From Hyphomicrobiales bacterium (lineage in GTDB: Bacteria; Pseudomonadota; Alphaproteobacteria; Rhizobiales; Xanthobacteraceae), in NCBI GenBank assembly GCA_021730825.1, contig JAKFYO010000334.1:1-8127 (forward strand): 8,127 nucleotides of DNA, given 5' to 3'. The number at the start of each line of letters is the position of its first letter. The stretch's first letter is position 1. Positions 1-6,926 of this stretch are shown piece after piece. The position numbers and the translations under genes are program-made. The notes beneath the pieces are model-generated. The model did no database searches and was not told the origin of the DNA. It saw only the letters and a list, made by a program, of their open reading frames with translations.

Positions 1-1
1 T

Positions 2-1219
2 TATTACTCCGCGCCGAAGACGACGGCGGGGCCGAAGTCGCTTTCCGAAGTCGATCCGGAATTGCTGAAGACCTATGAGAAGCTCGGCATTCCGCTGCGC
101 GAGCAGGAGATGCTCGCGGGTGTCGCGGTCGAAGGCCGCTCGAAGGTCGCGGTCGATGCGGTGTTCGACTCCGTATCTGTCGTGACGACGTTTCAGGAAG
201 AACTGAAAAAAGCGGGCGTGATATTCGGCTCGATTTCCGAAGCCGTGAAAAATCACCCCGAGCTGGTGCGCAAATATCTCGGCTCGGTCGTGCCGGTCAC
301 CGACAACTTCTTCGCGACGTTGAACTCTGCCGTGTTCTCCGACGGTTCGTTCGTCTACATCCCGAAGGGCGTGCGCTGTCCGATGGAATTGTCGACCTAT
401 TTCCGCATCAATGAGCGCAATACCGGCCAGTTCGAGCGCACGCTGATCATCGCCGACGAAGGCGCTTATGTGAGCTACCTCGAAGGCTGCACTGCGCCGA
501 TGCGCGACGAAAACCAGTTGCATGCAGCGGTGGTCGAGTTGGTCGCGCTGGAAGGTGCCGAGATCAAATACTCGACCGTGCAGAACTGGTACCCCGGCGA
601 CGCGCAAGGCAAAGGCGGCATCTATAACTTCGTCACCAAGCGCGGCGACTGCCGCGGCAACAACTCGAAGATCTCCTGGACGCAGGTCGAAACCGGCTCC
701 GCGATCACCTGGAAATATCCGAGCTGCATTCTGCGCGGCGACAATTCGCAGGGCGAATTCTATTCGATCGCGATTTCGAACGGCCATCAGCAGGTCGATA
801 GCGGCACCAAGATGATCCATCTCGGCAAGAACACGTCGAGCCGCATCATCTCGAAGGGCATCGCCGCCGGCGTTTCGCAGAACACCTATCGCGGGCAGGT
901 CTCCGCGCACAGGAAGGCCTCGAACGCGCGCAACTTCACGAATTGCGACTCGTTGCTGATCGGCGACAAGTGCGGCGCGCATACGACGCCGTATATCGAG
1001 GCGAAGAATTCGTCCGCCGTGTTCGAACACGAAGCGACCACGTCGAAGATTTCCGACGAGATGCTGTTCTATTGCCGCCAGCGCGGACTTTCCGCAGAGG
1101 AGGCGGTGGCACTGGTGGTGAACGGCTTCGTCAAGGACGTGCTGCAACATCTGCCGATGGAATTCGCGGTGGAAGCGCAGAAACTGATTGCAATCTCTCT
1201 CGAAGGAAGCGTGGGCTAA
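2..1219 (+). CDS. sufB: Fe-S cluster assembly scaffold protein SufB (5' partial)
   Basis: SufB is the cluster-building subunit of the cytosolic SufBC2D scaffold complex. The reading frame is open from the first bases of the window (codon phase at position 2) and ends at TAA 1217-1219, leaving 405 visible residues. The extreme N-terminal part, about 90 residues, is outside the window. A TTG at 62 is only an internal leucine codon: the residues before it (YYSAPK...KSLSEVDPE) are typical SufB sequence. The C-terminal beta-helix core is intact. The cysteine in [11 protein letters not shown] (codon 944-946) and the second glutamate of FEHEATTSK (codon 1031-1033) are 29 residues apart. They match the E. 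coli SufB Cys405/Glu434 pair that is known to matter for cluster assembly. The end, [19 protein letters not shown], is characteristic of the family. sufC starts one base after the stop, so the two are surely cotranscribed. The identification is close to certain. Confidence 0.98.
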   Translation, partial: YYSAPKTTAGPKSLSEVDPELLKTYEKLGIPLREQEMLAGVAVEGRSKVAVDAVFDSVSVVTTFQEELKKAGVIFGSISEAVKNHPELVRKYLGSVVPVTDNFFATLNSAVFSDGSFVYIPKGVRCPMELSTYFRINERNTGQFERTLIIADEGAYVSYLEGCTAPMRDENQLHAAVVELVALEGAEIKYSTVQNWYPGDAQGKGGIYNFVTKRGDCRGNNSKISWTQVETGSAITWKYPSCILRGDNSQGEFYSIAISNGHQQVDSGTKMIHLGKNTSSRIISKGIAAGVSQNTYRGQVSAHRKASNARNFTNCDSLLIGDKCGAHTTPYIEAKNSSAVFEHEATTSKISDEMLFYCRQRGLSAEEAVALVVNGFVKDVLQHLPMEFAVEAQKLIAISLEGSVG

Positions 1220-1220
1220 A

Positions 1221-1973
1221 ATGGCGTTGCTCGAAGTAAAAAATCTCCAGGCGCGGGTAGAAGAAAAAGAAATCCTTCGCGGCCTGACCTTGTCTGTGAA
1301 CGCGGGCGAAGTACACGCGGTGATGGGGCCGAACGGCTCCGGGAAATCCACGCTCTCTTATGTGCTCGCGGGTAAAAGCGACTACGAAGTCACCGGCGGC
1401 ACCGCGACGCTGGAAGGCGAAGACCTGCTTGAGCTGGAGCCGGACGAGCGCGCGGCCAAGGGCCTCTTTCTCGCATTCCAGTATCCGATTGAAATTCCTG
1501 GCGTCGCTTCGATGACGTTCCTCCGCACCGCCGTGAACGCGGTCCGTAAGAAGCGCGGCGAGGAAGAGCTTTCCACGCCGGATTTCCTTCGTCTCGTGCG
1601 CGAGAAGGCGAAAGAACTCAACATCCATCAGGACATGCTGAAACGCCCCGTGAACGTCGGCTTTTCGGGCGGTGAGAAGAAGCGCAACGAAATTCTCCAG
1701 ATGTCGCTCTTGGAGCCGAAGATGTGCGTGCTGGACGAGACCGACTCCGGCCTCGACATCGACGCGCTGAAGATTGTCGCCGACGGCGTGAACCGTTTGC
1801 GCGCGAAGAACCGCGGCTTTCTCGTGATCACGCACTACCAGCGCCTGCTCGACCACATCGTGCCGGATGTCGTGCACGTCATGGCGAAGGGCAAGATCGT
1901 TCGCACCGGCGGGCCGGAGCTAGCGCACGAACTCGAAGCCAAAGGTTATGCCGCTTACGAAACCGCGGCTTGA
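1221..1973 (+). CDS. sufC: Fe-S cluster assembly ATPase SufC
   Basis: SufC is the ABC-type ATPase that drives conformational change of the SufB-SufD scaffold. It is cytosolic and has no membrane segment. The 250-residue product has the full set of ABC motifs: Walker A GPNGSGKST at about 36-44, Q-loop FQYP (Gln87), the SufC-type signature FSGGEKKRNE at about 148-157, Walker B CVLDETDSGLD at about 169-179 with catalytic Glu173, and the switch histidine in ITHYQR (His205). Length equals the usual family length. I chose ATG 1221, one base after the sufB stop, because a GAAGGAAG ribosome-binding site (1202-1209) precedes it and the protein then begins MALLEVKNL as in homologues. An in-frame TTG at 1188 would only extend it into sufB. 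There is an 8-nt gap to sufD. Confidence 0.98.
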   Translation: MALLEVKNLQARVEEKEILRGLTLSVNAGEVHAVMGPNGSGKSTLSYVLAGKSDYEVTGGTATLEGEDLLELEPDERAAKGLFLAFQYPIEIPGVASMTFLRTAVNAVRKKRGEEELSTPDFLRLVREKAKELNIHQDMLKRPVNVGFSGGEKKRNEILQMSLLEPKMCVLDETDSGLDIDALKIVADGVNRLRAKNRGFLVITHYQRLLDHIVPDVVHVMAKGKIVRTGGPELAHELEAKGYAAYETAA

Positions 1974-1975
1974 GG
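1972..1975 (+). promoter_or_regulatory. Ribosome-binding site of sufD (decides GTG start)
   Basis: GAGG overlaps the sufC stop codon and lies 6 nt before GTG 1982. This supports the GTG as the sufD start over the in-frame ATGs at 2000 and 2003, which lack a comparable Shine-Dalgarno sequence at good spacing. Confidence 0.6.
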
Positions 1976-1981
1976 TAAGAA

Positions 1982-3304
1982 GTGAACGCTGAAGTCAAAA
2001 TGATGCGCACGGCTGCTGAAACGCAGTACGCGGATGCGCTTGGCGCGCTTCCTGCCACGGGCGCGATCCGCGGTCTGCGCGCAAAGGCGCTCTCCGATTT
2101 TATCGAGAAGGGCCTGCCGCACCGCCGCGTCGAGGAATGGAAATACACCGACCTGCGCGTGCTCATGCGCGAGATGGCGCCGCTTGCCGGAAAGCCGGAC
2201 GCTGGCGCGATCGCGGAAGCGAAAAAGAACGACGTACTCGCCAACATTGGCGCGCGTGAAATTGTTTTTGTGAACGGTACGTTTGTTGCCGAACTCTCCA
2301 ACCTGAAAGGTCTGGAGAAGGGTTTGAGCATTTCCACGCTCAGTGATGCGCTGTCGAATGACGCCATGCTGCCGCAACTGCTGGCGGCCCTGAATCCGAG
2401 CAAGTACGACGCCGTCTTCGCGCTGAATACCGCTGCACTGAACGAAGGCGTGGTGATCGAGGTCGCTGCCGGCGCGCAGATCACGAAGCCGATCCACATT
2501 CGTCATATTGTGACCGGCACTTCGCCGGTGAGCGTTTTCGGCCGTGTATTCGTGAAAGCGGGTAAGAAATCGCAGGCGACCGTCGTGCAGTCGCACACCG
2601 GCCCGGATGCGGTCGCCTACCAGACCAATACCGTGTTGCAGCTCTCCGTCGCCGACGACGCCGAACTGGATATCGTTCGCGTGCAGGCGGAAGGCGACAA
2701 GGCGATTCATCTCTCGATGACGATCGGTGCGGCTGGCGCGCAAAGCCGTTTCCGCTCGTTTACGCTGACGACGGGAGCGAGCGTCTCGCGTCATACCGTG
2801 CCGTTCGCTTTCGCGGGCCGCGACATGCGCGCGTTGATTTCGGGTGCCACGTTGCTGCGTCACAAGCAGCACGCCGACATGACGCTCGAAGTCGATCACG
2901 CGCTGCCGGGCGGCGAGAGCCGCGAATTGTTCAAGACTGTGCTTGATGACGAAACCAGGGGCGTGTTTCAGGGTCTCATCATCGTGCGTCCCGACGCGCA
3001 GAAAACCGACGGCCGCATGATGTCGGCGGCGTTGCTGCTCGGTGAAGCTGCGGAGATGGACAACAAGCCTGAGCTTGAAATCTTCGCCGACGACGTGCAA
3101 TGCGCACACGGCGCGACCACCGGCGCACTCGACGACGATCTGATGTTTTATCTGCGCGCACGGGGCATTCCGAAGAAGGAAGCGGAAAGCCTTCTCATTC
3201 AGTCGTTCTTCGGCGAGGCCATCGAGCAGATCGAGAACGAGAAGATCCGCGATGCCGTGATGACCCGCGCGGGTAAGTGGCTCGAAGAGAGAAGCGTCAA
3301 GTGA
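1982..3304 (+). CDS. sufD: Fe-S cluster assembly scaffold protein SufD
   Basis: SufD is the SufB paralogue that completes the SufBC2D scaffold and is needed for iron entry. The product is 440 residues, a normal length. The N-terminal helical part carries GLPHRRVEEWKYTDLR (about 45-59), the usual SufD motif. A beta-helix core follows. The C-terminal signature DDVQCAHGATTG (about 370-381) holds His376, which corresponds to E. coli SufD His360, a residue proposed to take part in cluster assembly with SufB. The end, LRARGIPKKEAESLLIQSFFGEAI, binds SufC in the family. The start is GTG 1982, backed by GAGG at 1972-1975; ATG 2000 or 2003 would shorten it by 6-7 residues. The stop TGA overlaps the sufS GTG start in the sequence GTGA, which suggests translational coupling. 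Confidence 0.97.
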   Translation: MNAEVKMMRTAAETQYADALGALPATGAIRGLRAKALSDFIEKGLPHRRVEEWKYTDLRVLMREMAPLAGKPDAGAIAEAKKNDVLANIGAREIVFVNGTFVAELSNLKGLEKGLSISTLSDALSNDAMLPQLLAALNPSKYDAVFALNTAALNEGVVIEVAAGAQITKPIHIRHIVTGTSPVSVFGRVFVKAGKKSQATVVQSHTGPDAVAYQTNTVLQLSVADDAELDIVRVQAEGDKAIHLSMTIGAAGAQSRFRSFTLTTGASVSRHTVPFAFAGRDMRALISGATLLRHKQHADMTLEVDHALPGGESRELFKTVLDDETRGVFQGLIIVRPDAQKTDGRMMSAALLLGEAAEMDNKPELEIFADDVQCAHGATTGALDDDLMFYLRARGIPKKEAESLLIQSFFGEAIEQIENEKIRDAVMTRAGKWLEERSVK

Positions 3305-4539
3305 ACGCGCCCGCCAAAGCGCCCTTCGACATTGCGAAGGTGCGCGCCGACTTCCCGATTTTGTCGAAGGAAGTCTATGGCAAGAAGCTGGTCTATCTCG
3401 ACAACGCTGCCTCGGCGCAGAAGCCGAAACAGGTGCTGGATCGCATGCGTCATGCCTATGAGCATGAATATGCGAACGTGCATCGCGGGCTGCATTATCT
3501 CGCGAATGCCGCGACCGAAGCCTATGAGGGTTCGCGCGAAAAGGTACGCGCGTTTCTCAACGCGAAGTCCACTTCCGAAATTATCTTCACGAAAAACGCG
3601 ACCGAGGCGATCAACCTTGCCGCAGCGTCTTTCGGTTTGGCGGAGATCGGCGAGGGTGACGAGATCGTACTCTCGATCATGGAGCACCATTCGAACATCG
3701 TGCCGTGGCACTTTCTGCGCGAGCGCAAGGGCGCGGTGATCAAGTGGGCGCCGGTCGATGAAGACGGCAATTTCCTGATCGACGAATTCGAGAAGCTGCT
3801 CTCGAAGCGCACCAAGATCGTCGCGATCACGCAGATGTCAAATGCGCTCGGCACCATCGTACCGATCAAACAGGTCGTGAAGCTCGCACATGCGCGCGGC
3901 ATCCCGGTGCTGGTCGATGGTAGCCAGGGTGCCGTGCATTTGACGCCGAATGTGCAGGATTTAGACGCCGACTTCTATGTCTTCACCGGTCACAAGCTTT
4001 ACGGCCCGTCCGGTATCGGCGCGCTCTACGCGAAGCGCGAATGGCTCGAGCGCCTGCCGCCGTTTCTCGGCGGCGGCGAAATGATCCGCGAAGTTTCGGA
4101 AGAAACCGTCACCTACGGCGAGCCGCCGCATAAGTTCGAAGCAGGCACGCCTGCGATCGTGCCTGCCGTGGGTCTCGGTGCTGCGATCGATTACGTGCAG
4201 TCGCTGGGCGCCGCGAACATCATTGCGCATGAAAAGATGCTCTTGGACTACGCGACCGAGAAGCTCTCGCGCATCAACAGCCTGAAATTCTATGGCCGCG
4301 CGAAAGAGAAGGGCGCGATCCTCTCCTTCGAGATGGCGAACGCGCATCCGCATGACGTCGCGACCGTGATCGACCGGCAGGGTGTCGCGGTACGCGCGGG
4401 AACGCATTGCGCGATCCCGCTCTTGAAGCGCTTTGGCTGCACCGCCACCTGCCGCGCATCGTTCGCGCTCTACAACACGAAGGAAGAGGTCGATGCGCTG
4501 GCTGAAGCTCTTCTAAAAGCGCAGGATATGTTCGCTTGA
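3301..4539 (+). CDS. sufS: Cysteine desulfurase SufS (group II, PLP-dependent)
   Basis: SufS removes sulfur from L-cysteine, giving alanine and an enzyme persulfide that feeds the SUF scaffold. From GTG 3301 the protein has 412 residues, the usual SufS size. Visible motifs in order: FPIL near 18-21, YLDNAASAQKP at about 32-42, MEHHSN with the PLP-stacking histidine near 129, VDGSQ (Asp206, Gln209), the PLP lysine in TGHKLYGPSG (Lys232), and the catalytic cysteine in RAGTHCAIPLL (Cys370). The loop around the cysteine is short, as in group II desulfurases, which normally need a SufE or SufU partner. None is encoded in this window. GTG 3301 overlaps the sufD stop by 4 nt. A GTG at 3277 is also in frame, but it would add eight residues not expected from homologues. 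A purine-rich stretch, GAAGAGAGAAG (3284-3294), can serve as ribosome-binding site. Confidence 0.97.
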   Translation: MNAPAKAPFDIAKVRADFPILSKEVYGKKLVYLDNAASAQKPKQVLDRMRHAYEHEYANVHRGLHYLANAATEAYEGSREKVRAFLNAKSTSEIIFTKNATEAINLAAASFGLAEIGEGDEIVLSIMEHHSNIVPWHFLRERKGAVIKWAPVDEDGNFLIDEFEKLLSKRTKIVAITQMSNALGTIVPIKQVVKLAHARGIPVLVDGSQGAVHLTPNVQDLDADFYVFTGHKLYGPSGIGALYAKREWLERLPPFLGGGEMIREVSEETVTYGEPPHKFEAGTPAIVPAVGLGAAIDYVQSLGAANIIAHEKMLLDYATEKLSRINSLKFYGRAKEKGAILSFEMANAHPHDVATVIDRQGVAVRAGTHCAIPLLKRFGCTATCRASFALYNTKEEVDALAEALLKAQDMFA

Positions 4540-4585
4540 AACAGCGGTTCGCATATCCGCCCAGTTTTGGTGTAAAAGCAGTTCC

Positions 4586-4592
4586 AAGAGAG
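4586..4592 (+). promoter_or_regulatory. Ribosome-binding site of the DUF59 gene (decides ATG start)
   Basis: AAGAGAG lies 6 nt before ATG 4599. It favours this ATG over an in-frame TTG at 4536 that overlaps the sufS stop codon and would add 21 residues of unconserved-looking sequence. Confidence 0.5.
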
Positions 4593-4598
4593 TTGGAC

Positions 4599-4976
4599 AT
4601 GAGCGAAGAGACAAAACCGCAAGCGACCCCGAACGCCCCGTCGATCCAGTCGGCGATTCCGGCCGAGGAACTGGCGCGGCTGACCGACGACATCGTGGGT
4701 GCGCTGAAATCGGTCTACGACCCGGAAATCCCGGTCGACATTTACGAGCTCGGCCTGATCTACAAGGTCGATATTGCCGACGACCGGCAGGTCGCGGTCG
4801 ATATGACCCTGACCTCGCCGAATTGCCCGGCCGCGGTGGAACTGCCCGGCATGGTCGAAAATGCCGTTTCTTCGGTGCAGGGCGTGGGCCCGGTGAAGGT
4901 AAAGGTCGTGTTCGACCCGCCGTGGGACCAGAGCCGCATGTCCGAAGATGCCAGGGTTGCGCTGAACCTGTGGTGA
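4599..4976 (+). CDS. sufT: SUF-associated DUF59/MIP18-family Fe-S assembly protein (SufT-like)
   Basis: A 125-residue cytosolic protein made mostly of one DUF59 (MIP18-family) domain at about 25-108. It shows the family hallmarks DPEIPVDIYELGLIYKV (about 41-57) and TSPNCPAA (about 72-79), where Cys76 is the only cysteine. FDPPWDQSRMSEDAR closes the domain. Bacterial members beside suf genes are known as SUF-system assembly proteins, and SufT-type DUF59 proteins help mature Fe-S enzymes when demand is high. The exact step is not settled. The first 20 or so residues look disordered (Thr/Pro/Gln-rich). The gene sits 59 nt after sufS and 45 nt before sufA, a typical rhizobial suf arrangement. The symbol is by family analogy: this short form differs from the longer proteins also called SufT. 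A weak sigma70-like match in the upstream gap (TTCGCA 4548, TGTAAA 4571) is not convincing. Confidence 0.9.
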   Translation: MSEETKPQATPNAPSIQSAIPAEELARLTDDIVGALKSVYDPEIPVDIYELGLIYKVDIADDRQVAVDMTLTSPNCPAAVELPGMVENAVSSVQGVGPVKVKVVFDPPWDQSRMSEDARVALNLW

Positions 4977-5000
4977 CCCCACTTAATCCTTCGGTAGAAT
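4973..5000 (+). promoter_or_regulatory. Possible internal sigma70-type promoter before sufA
   Basis: GTGACC (4973-4978), overlapping the end of the preceding gene, and TAGAAT (4995-5000, five of six matches to TATAAT) are 16 nt apart. Transcription would start near 5007, about 15 nt before the sufA ATG. The -10 element overlaps one arm of the palindrome at 4995-5010. This is a sequence match only, and the -35 is weak. Confidence 0.25.
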
Positions 5001-5010
5001 AGGTCTTCTA
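4995..5010. promoter_or_regulatory. Inverted repeat TAGAA-N6-TTCTA upstream of sufA (operator candidate)
   Basis: Perfect 5-bp arms, TAGAA (4995-4999) and TTCTA (5006-5010), flank six bases in the 45-nt gap before sufA. The position over the candidate -10 and just upstream of the start codon would suit a repressor site. The half-sites recall the TAGAA/TTCTA core of rhizobial iron-control elements bound by Irr, but this is from memory and the spacing may not fit. Short arms like these can occur by chance. Confidence 0.25.
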
Positions 5011-5021
5011 GAGTAGCACTT

Positions 5022-5402
5022 ATGAACGCACCCCGCCCGAGACCCGCCGTGATGAAAGTGACCGACGCCGCAGCCGCGCGCGTACAGGAGCTCATCGCGC
5101 GCTCTTCAACCCCGGTCGCGGGTGTTCGCGTTGGGGTGAAGAATGGCGGCTGCGCCGGCATGTCCTACACCATGGATCTGGCCGAGACGGTCGAGCGCGG
5201 CGACGAAGTCGTCGATGTGAACGGCCTCAAGGTACTGATCGACCCGAAGGCGGTGTTGTTTCTGCTCGGCACCACGATGGATTTTACGGTCGATAAGATG
5301 TCCGCGAAGTTCGTGTTCAAGAACCCGAACGAGACGTCTGCCTGCGGCTGCGGCGAGTCGGTGACGATCGTACCCGCCAAGGCAGAGCACGCGCCGCACT
5401 AA
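5022..5402 (+). CDS. sufA: A-type Fe-S carrier, SufA/IscA/HesB family
   Basis: A-type carriers receive Fe-S clusters from the SUF scaffold and hand them to apo-proteins. The 126-residue product has the three invariant cysteines: Cys44 in NGGCAGMSY, and Cys108 and Cys110 in SACGCGES. The core is of normal size (about 107 residues from MKVTD), preceded by a short Pro/Arg-rich N-terminus. ATG 5022 is chosen because similar proteins from rhizobia also carry a Pro/Arg-rich leader ending in VM(K/R)(V/L)T. The Shine-Dalgarno sequence is poor (GAG at 5011-5013), and ATG 5052 is the alternative start. It is the last clear suf gene in the window, and the TfoX-domain gene follows after 15 nt. Sequence alone cannot fully separate SufA from IscA or ErpA; the suf context supports SufA. 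Confidence 0.93.
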   Translation: MNAPRPRPAVMKVTDAAAARVQELIARSSTPVAGVRVGVKNGGCAGMSYTMDLAETVERGDEVVDVNGLKVLIDPKAVLFLLGTTMDFTVDKMSAKFVFKNPNETSACGCGESVTIVPAKAEHAPH

Positions 5403-5417
5403 GCGCATTATCGCGAG

Positions 5418-5831
5418 ATGGCATTCGACGATCCCGAATCCATCCGCGAGCTTTTCTCCACTTACGGCACGGTCAGCGTCCGCCGCATGTTCGGCGGTCA
5501 CGGCGTTTTTGACGGCGGCATGATGTTCGCGCTCGAATCCGACGGCGAGCTCTATCTGAAGGCCGACGATCTCACGATTCCGAAGCTCGCCGCCGAAAAC
5601 TCCGAGCCCTTCGTTTACAAGGCGAAAGGCCGCGAGATTGCGCTCTCGTATTGGAAGCTGCCGGAGCGGCTCTATGACGAGCCGGATGACTTCGCGAATT
5701 TCGCGCGCGACGCGTTCGGTGCCGCGCAGCGCGCAGCCAAGCCTAAAAGCGGCGCAGCAAAAAAGAAAAAGGCTCCGAAACCGGAGCCTGAAAGCAAGGT
5801 AATCGCGAAGAAGAAATCGAAGCGCCGTTAG
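5418..5831 (+). CDS. TfoX N-terminal-domain protein with lysine-rich tail
   Basis: A 137-residue protein. Residues about 1-105 form a TfoX/Sxy N-terminal domain, seen in the VRRMFGGHGVFDGGMMFAL segment (about 21-39), GELYLKAD (about 43-50) and the ALSYWKLPERLYDEPDDFANFARDAF stretch (about 75-100, aromatic and acidic). The C-terminal TfoX domain of competence regulators is absent. A role in competence therefore cannot be assumed, and the function of such stand-alone domains is not established. Residues 106-137 are a low-complexity Lys/Ala/Pro tail (KKKKAPKPEPE, ending KKKSKRR) that might bind nucleic acid. ATG 5418 is 15 nt after the sufA stop with only a weak GAG before it, so cotranscription with the suf genes is possible. 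Its 3' end overlaps the stop of the convergent cyclase gene by 4 nt, and the A-rich tail codons contain that gene's terminator. Confidence 0.88.
   Translation: MAFDDPESIRELFSTYGTVSVRRMFGGHGVFDGGMMFALESDGELYLKADDLTIPKLAAENSEPFVYKAKGREIALSYWKLPERLYDEPDDFANFARDAFGAAQRAAKPKSGAAKKKKAPKPEPESKVIAKKKSKRR
5759..5789 (-). terminator. Intrinsic terminator of the GGDEF gene, inside the TfoX-domain coding region
   Basis: Read on the minus strand, an 8-bp perfect stem (AGGCTCCG, 5789-5782; CGGAGCCT, 5777-5770) with a GTTT loop is followed directly by TTTTT, C and TTTTTT down to 5759. This is a canonical Rho-independent terminator, beginning about 39 nt after the cyclase stop codon. On the plus strand the same bases encode part of the Lys/Pro-rich tail of the TfoX-domain protein. 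No T tract follows the hairpin there, so it should act in one direction only. Confidence 0.85.
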
Positions 5832-6886
5832 GCGACCCGCGCTTCGCTTTTATCGATCGCGGTTTCGGCGATCACGCAGTTGCGGCCCGCGGATTTGGCT
5901 GCATAGAGGCAACTGTCGGCACGCTCGATAAGGGAAGCGACATCGTCGCCGGGACGCCACATGGCGACGCCGAGCGAAATGGTGACGCGGCCGAGGGTTT
6001 CGCCGGTCGAGCGGCGCATCAGTTCCTTGCTCTGCACCGCGCGGCGGATGTGATCCGCGACGGTCACGGCCTGCGGCAGCGCTGTGTTGGGCAGCAGAAC
6101 CGCGAATTCCTCGCCGCCGTAACGCGCGGCGATGTCCTGCCCCTTCACGTTGTGCTTCATCGACACCGCGACCAGACGCAGCACCTGGTCGCCGGTGAGG
6201 TGACCATAGGTGTCGTTGAATTTCTTGAAGTGGTCGATGTCGGTCAGGATGACGGTCAGCGGCTCGTGCGACTCTTCCGCGTGCTTGACGAGGCGTTCGA
6301 TCGCGCCATCGAAGAATTTGCGGTTGGAGAGCGTGGTGAGCGGATCGGTCAGCGACTCGGTGCGCACGACCTCGAGATTTTCCTGCAACTCGCGGATTTC
6401 CAGCCGCGAGTCTTTCAGGCGCTGCTGCATCACATGGTTCTTGGTTTCGACTTCGCGGGTGGCGCTGACCAGCGATTCCACGATCATGCGGATCTGTTCG
6501 CGATCGTTGTCGTTCGCCATGTCTTCGCTCGCGCCGGCAAGCGATTTCGAATAGTTGTCGGCGGTGCCGATCGAAACGTCGATCATTGCCATGACCTGTT
6601 CGATCTCGCCTGCGATCTGCGTGCCGACCTTGTCGATGCGCTCGCCGATATGTGCCGCGGAAAGATAGCGAAGATAGATTTCTTCGACCTGCGTGGAGGT
6701 GATGGTGCCGTTGACGCTGAGCAGCGAATTGATCGCCTGGTTTAGCGACGGATTGATCCCGGCGGCGTAGCTGTACCAGACCTCGAAATTGTGCGGGTTC
6801 GCCGGATGGCGCAGCGCCTTGATCCGCTCAAGCGCGGCTTCGGCAAGACCGATCGTGCGTTCGAAGTCACCGTCTGTCGTCGCCAT
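5828..6886 (-). CDS. GGDEF-domain diguanylate cyclase
   Basis: A 352-residue soluble protein that probably makes cyclic di-GMP from two GTP. The C-terminal GGDEF domain (about 175-342) begins with SLTDPLTTLSNRKFFD. It has the metal-binding Asp216 in TDIDHFKKFND, the HLTGDQVLR segment, and the active-site motif GGEEF at 257-261, so it should be active. The usual inhibitory I-site RxxD, five residues before GGEEF, reads KGQD here with Lys248 replacing Arg; product inhibition may be reduced. The first 130 or so residues are mostly helical and match no sensor domain I recognise. Residues about 140-176 look like a coiled coil (heptad-like, rich in E, R, L and Q), the usual dimer linker before GGDEF. 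No transmembrane segment or signal peptide is seen. ATG 6886 has AGG (6894-6892 on the minus strand) 5 nt before it. Confidence 0.93.
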   Translation of the reverse strand: MATTDGDFERTIGLAEAALERIKALRHPANPHNFEVWYSYAAGINPSLNQAINSLLSVNGTITSTQVEEIYLRYLSAAHIGERIDKVGTQIAGEIEQVMAMIDVSIGTADNYSKSLAGASEDMANDNDREQIRMIVESLVSATREVETKNHVMQQRLKDSRLEIRELQENLEVVRTESLTDPLTTLSNRKFFDGAIERLVKHAEESHEPLTVILTDIDHFKKFNDTYGHLTGDQVLRLVAVSMKHNVKGQDIAARYGGEEFAVLLPNTALPQAVTVADHIRRAVQSKELMRRSTGETLGRVTISLGVAMWRPGDDVASLIERADSCLYAAKSAGRNCVIAETAIDKSEARVA

Positions 6887-6926
6887 GAACGCCTAATCGC
6901 GCCCGAAGCAGGGCAGCGCACCTGTT

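Noticed and set aside
1131..1877. Long minus-strand open frame (248 codons) opposite sufC, with similar ones opposite sufD (1955-3109) and elsewhere
   Set aside because: They are antisense shadows of well-identified genes in GC-rich DNA. Their sequences are rich in Arg/His/Ala with no recognisable domain.
4548..4576. TTCGCA-N17-TGTAAA as a promoter for the DUF59 gene
   Set aside because: Only four of six matches in each element. Such matches are expected by chance, and the gene fits the upstream operon.
4536..4598. TTG start at 4536 giving a longer DUF59 protein that overlaps the sufS stop
   Set aside because: ATG 4599 has a well-placed AAGAGAG and gives the usual family length. The extension looks like translated intergenic sequence.
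6050..6745. Plus-strand 231-codon open frame opposite the diguanylate cyclase
   Set aside because: The cyclase frame carries clear GGDEF motifs. The opposite frame has Asp/Val/Arg-rich mirror composition typical of antisense reading and no domain.
6901..6914. GCCC-N6-GGGC mini hairpin before the cyclase
   Set aside because: A 4-bp stem is too short to be meaningful in GC-rich DNA.
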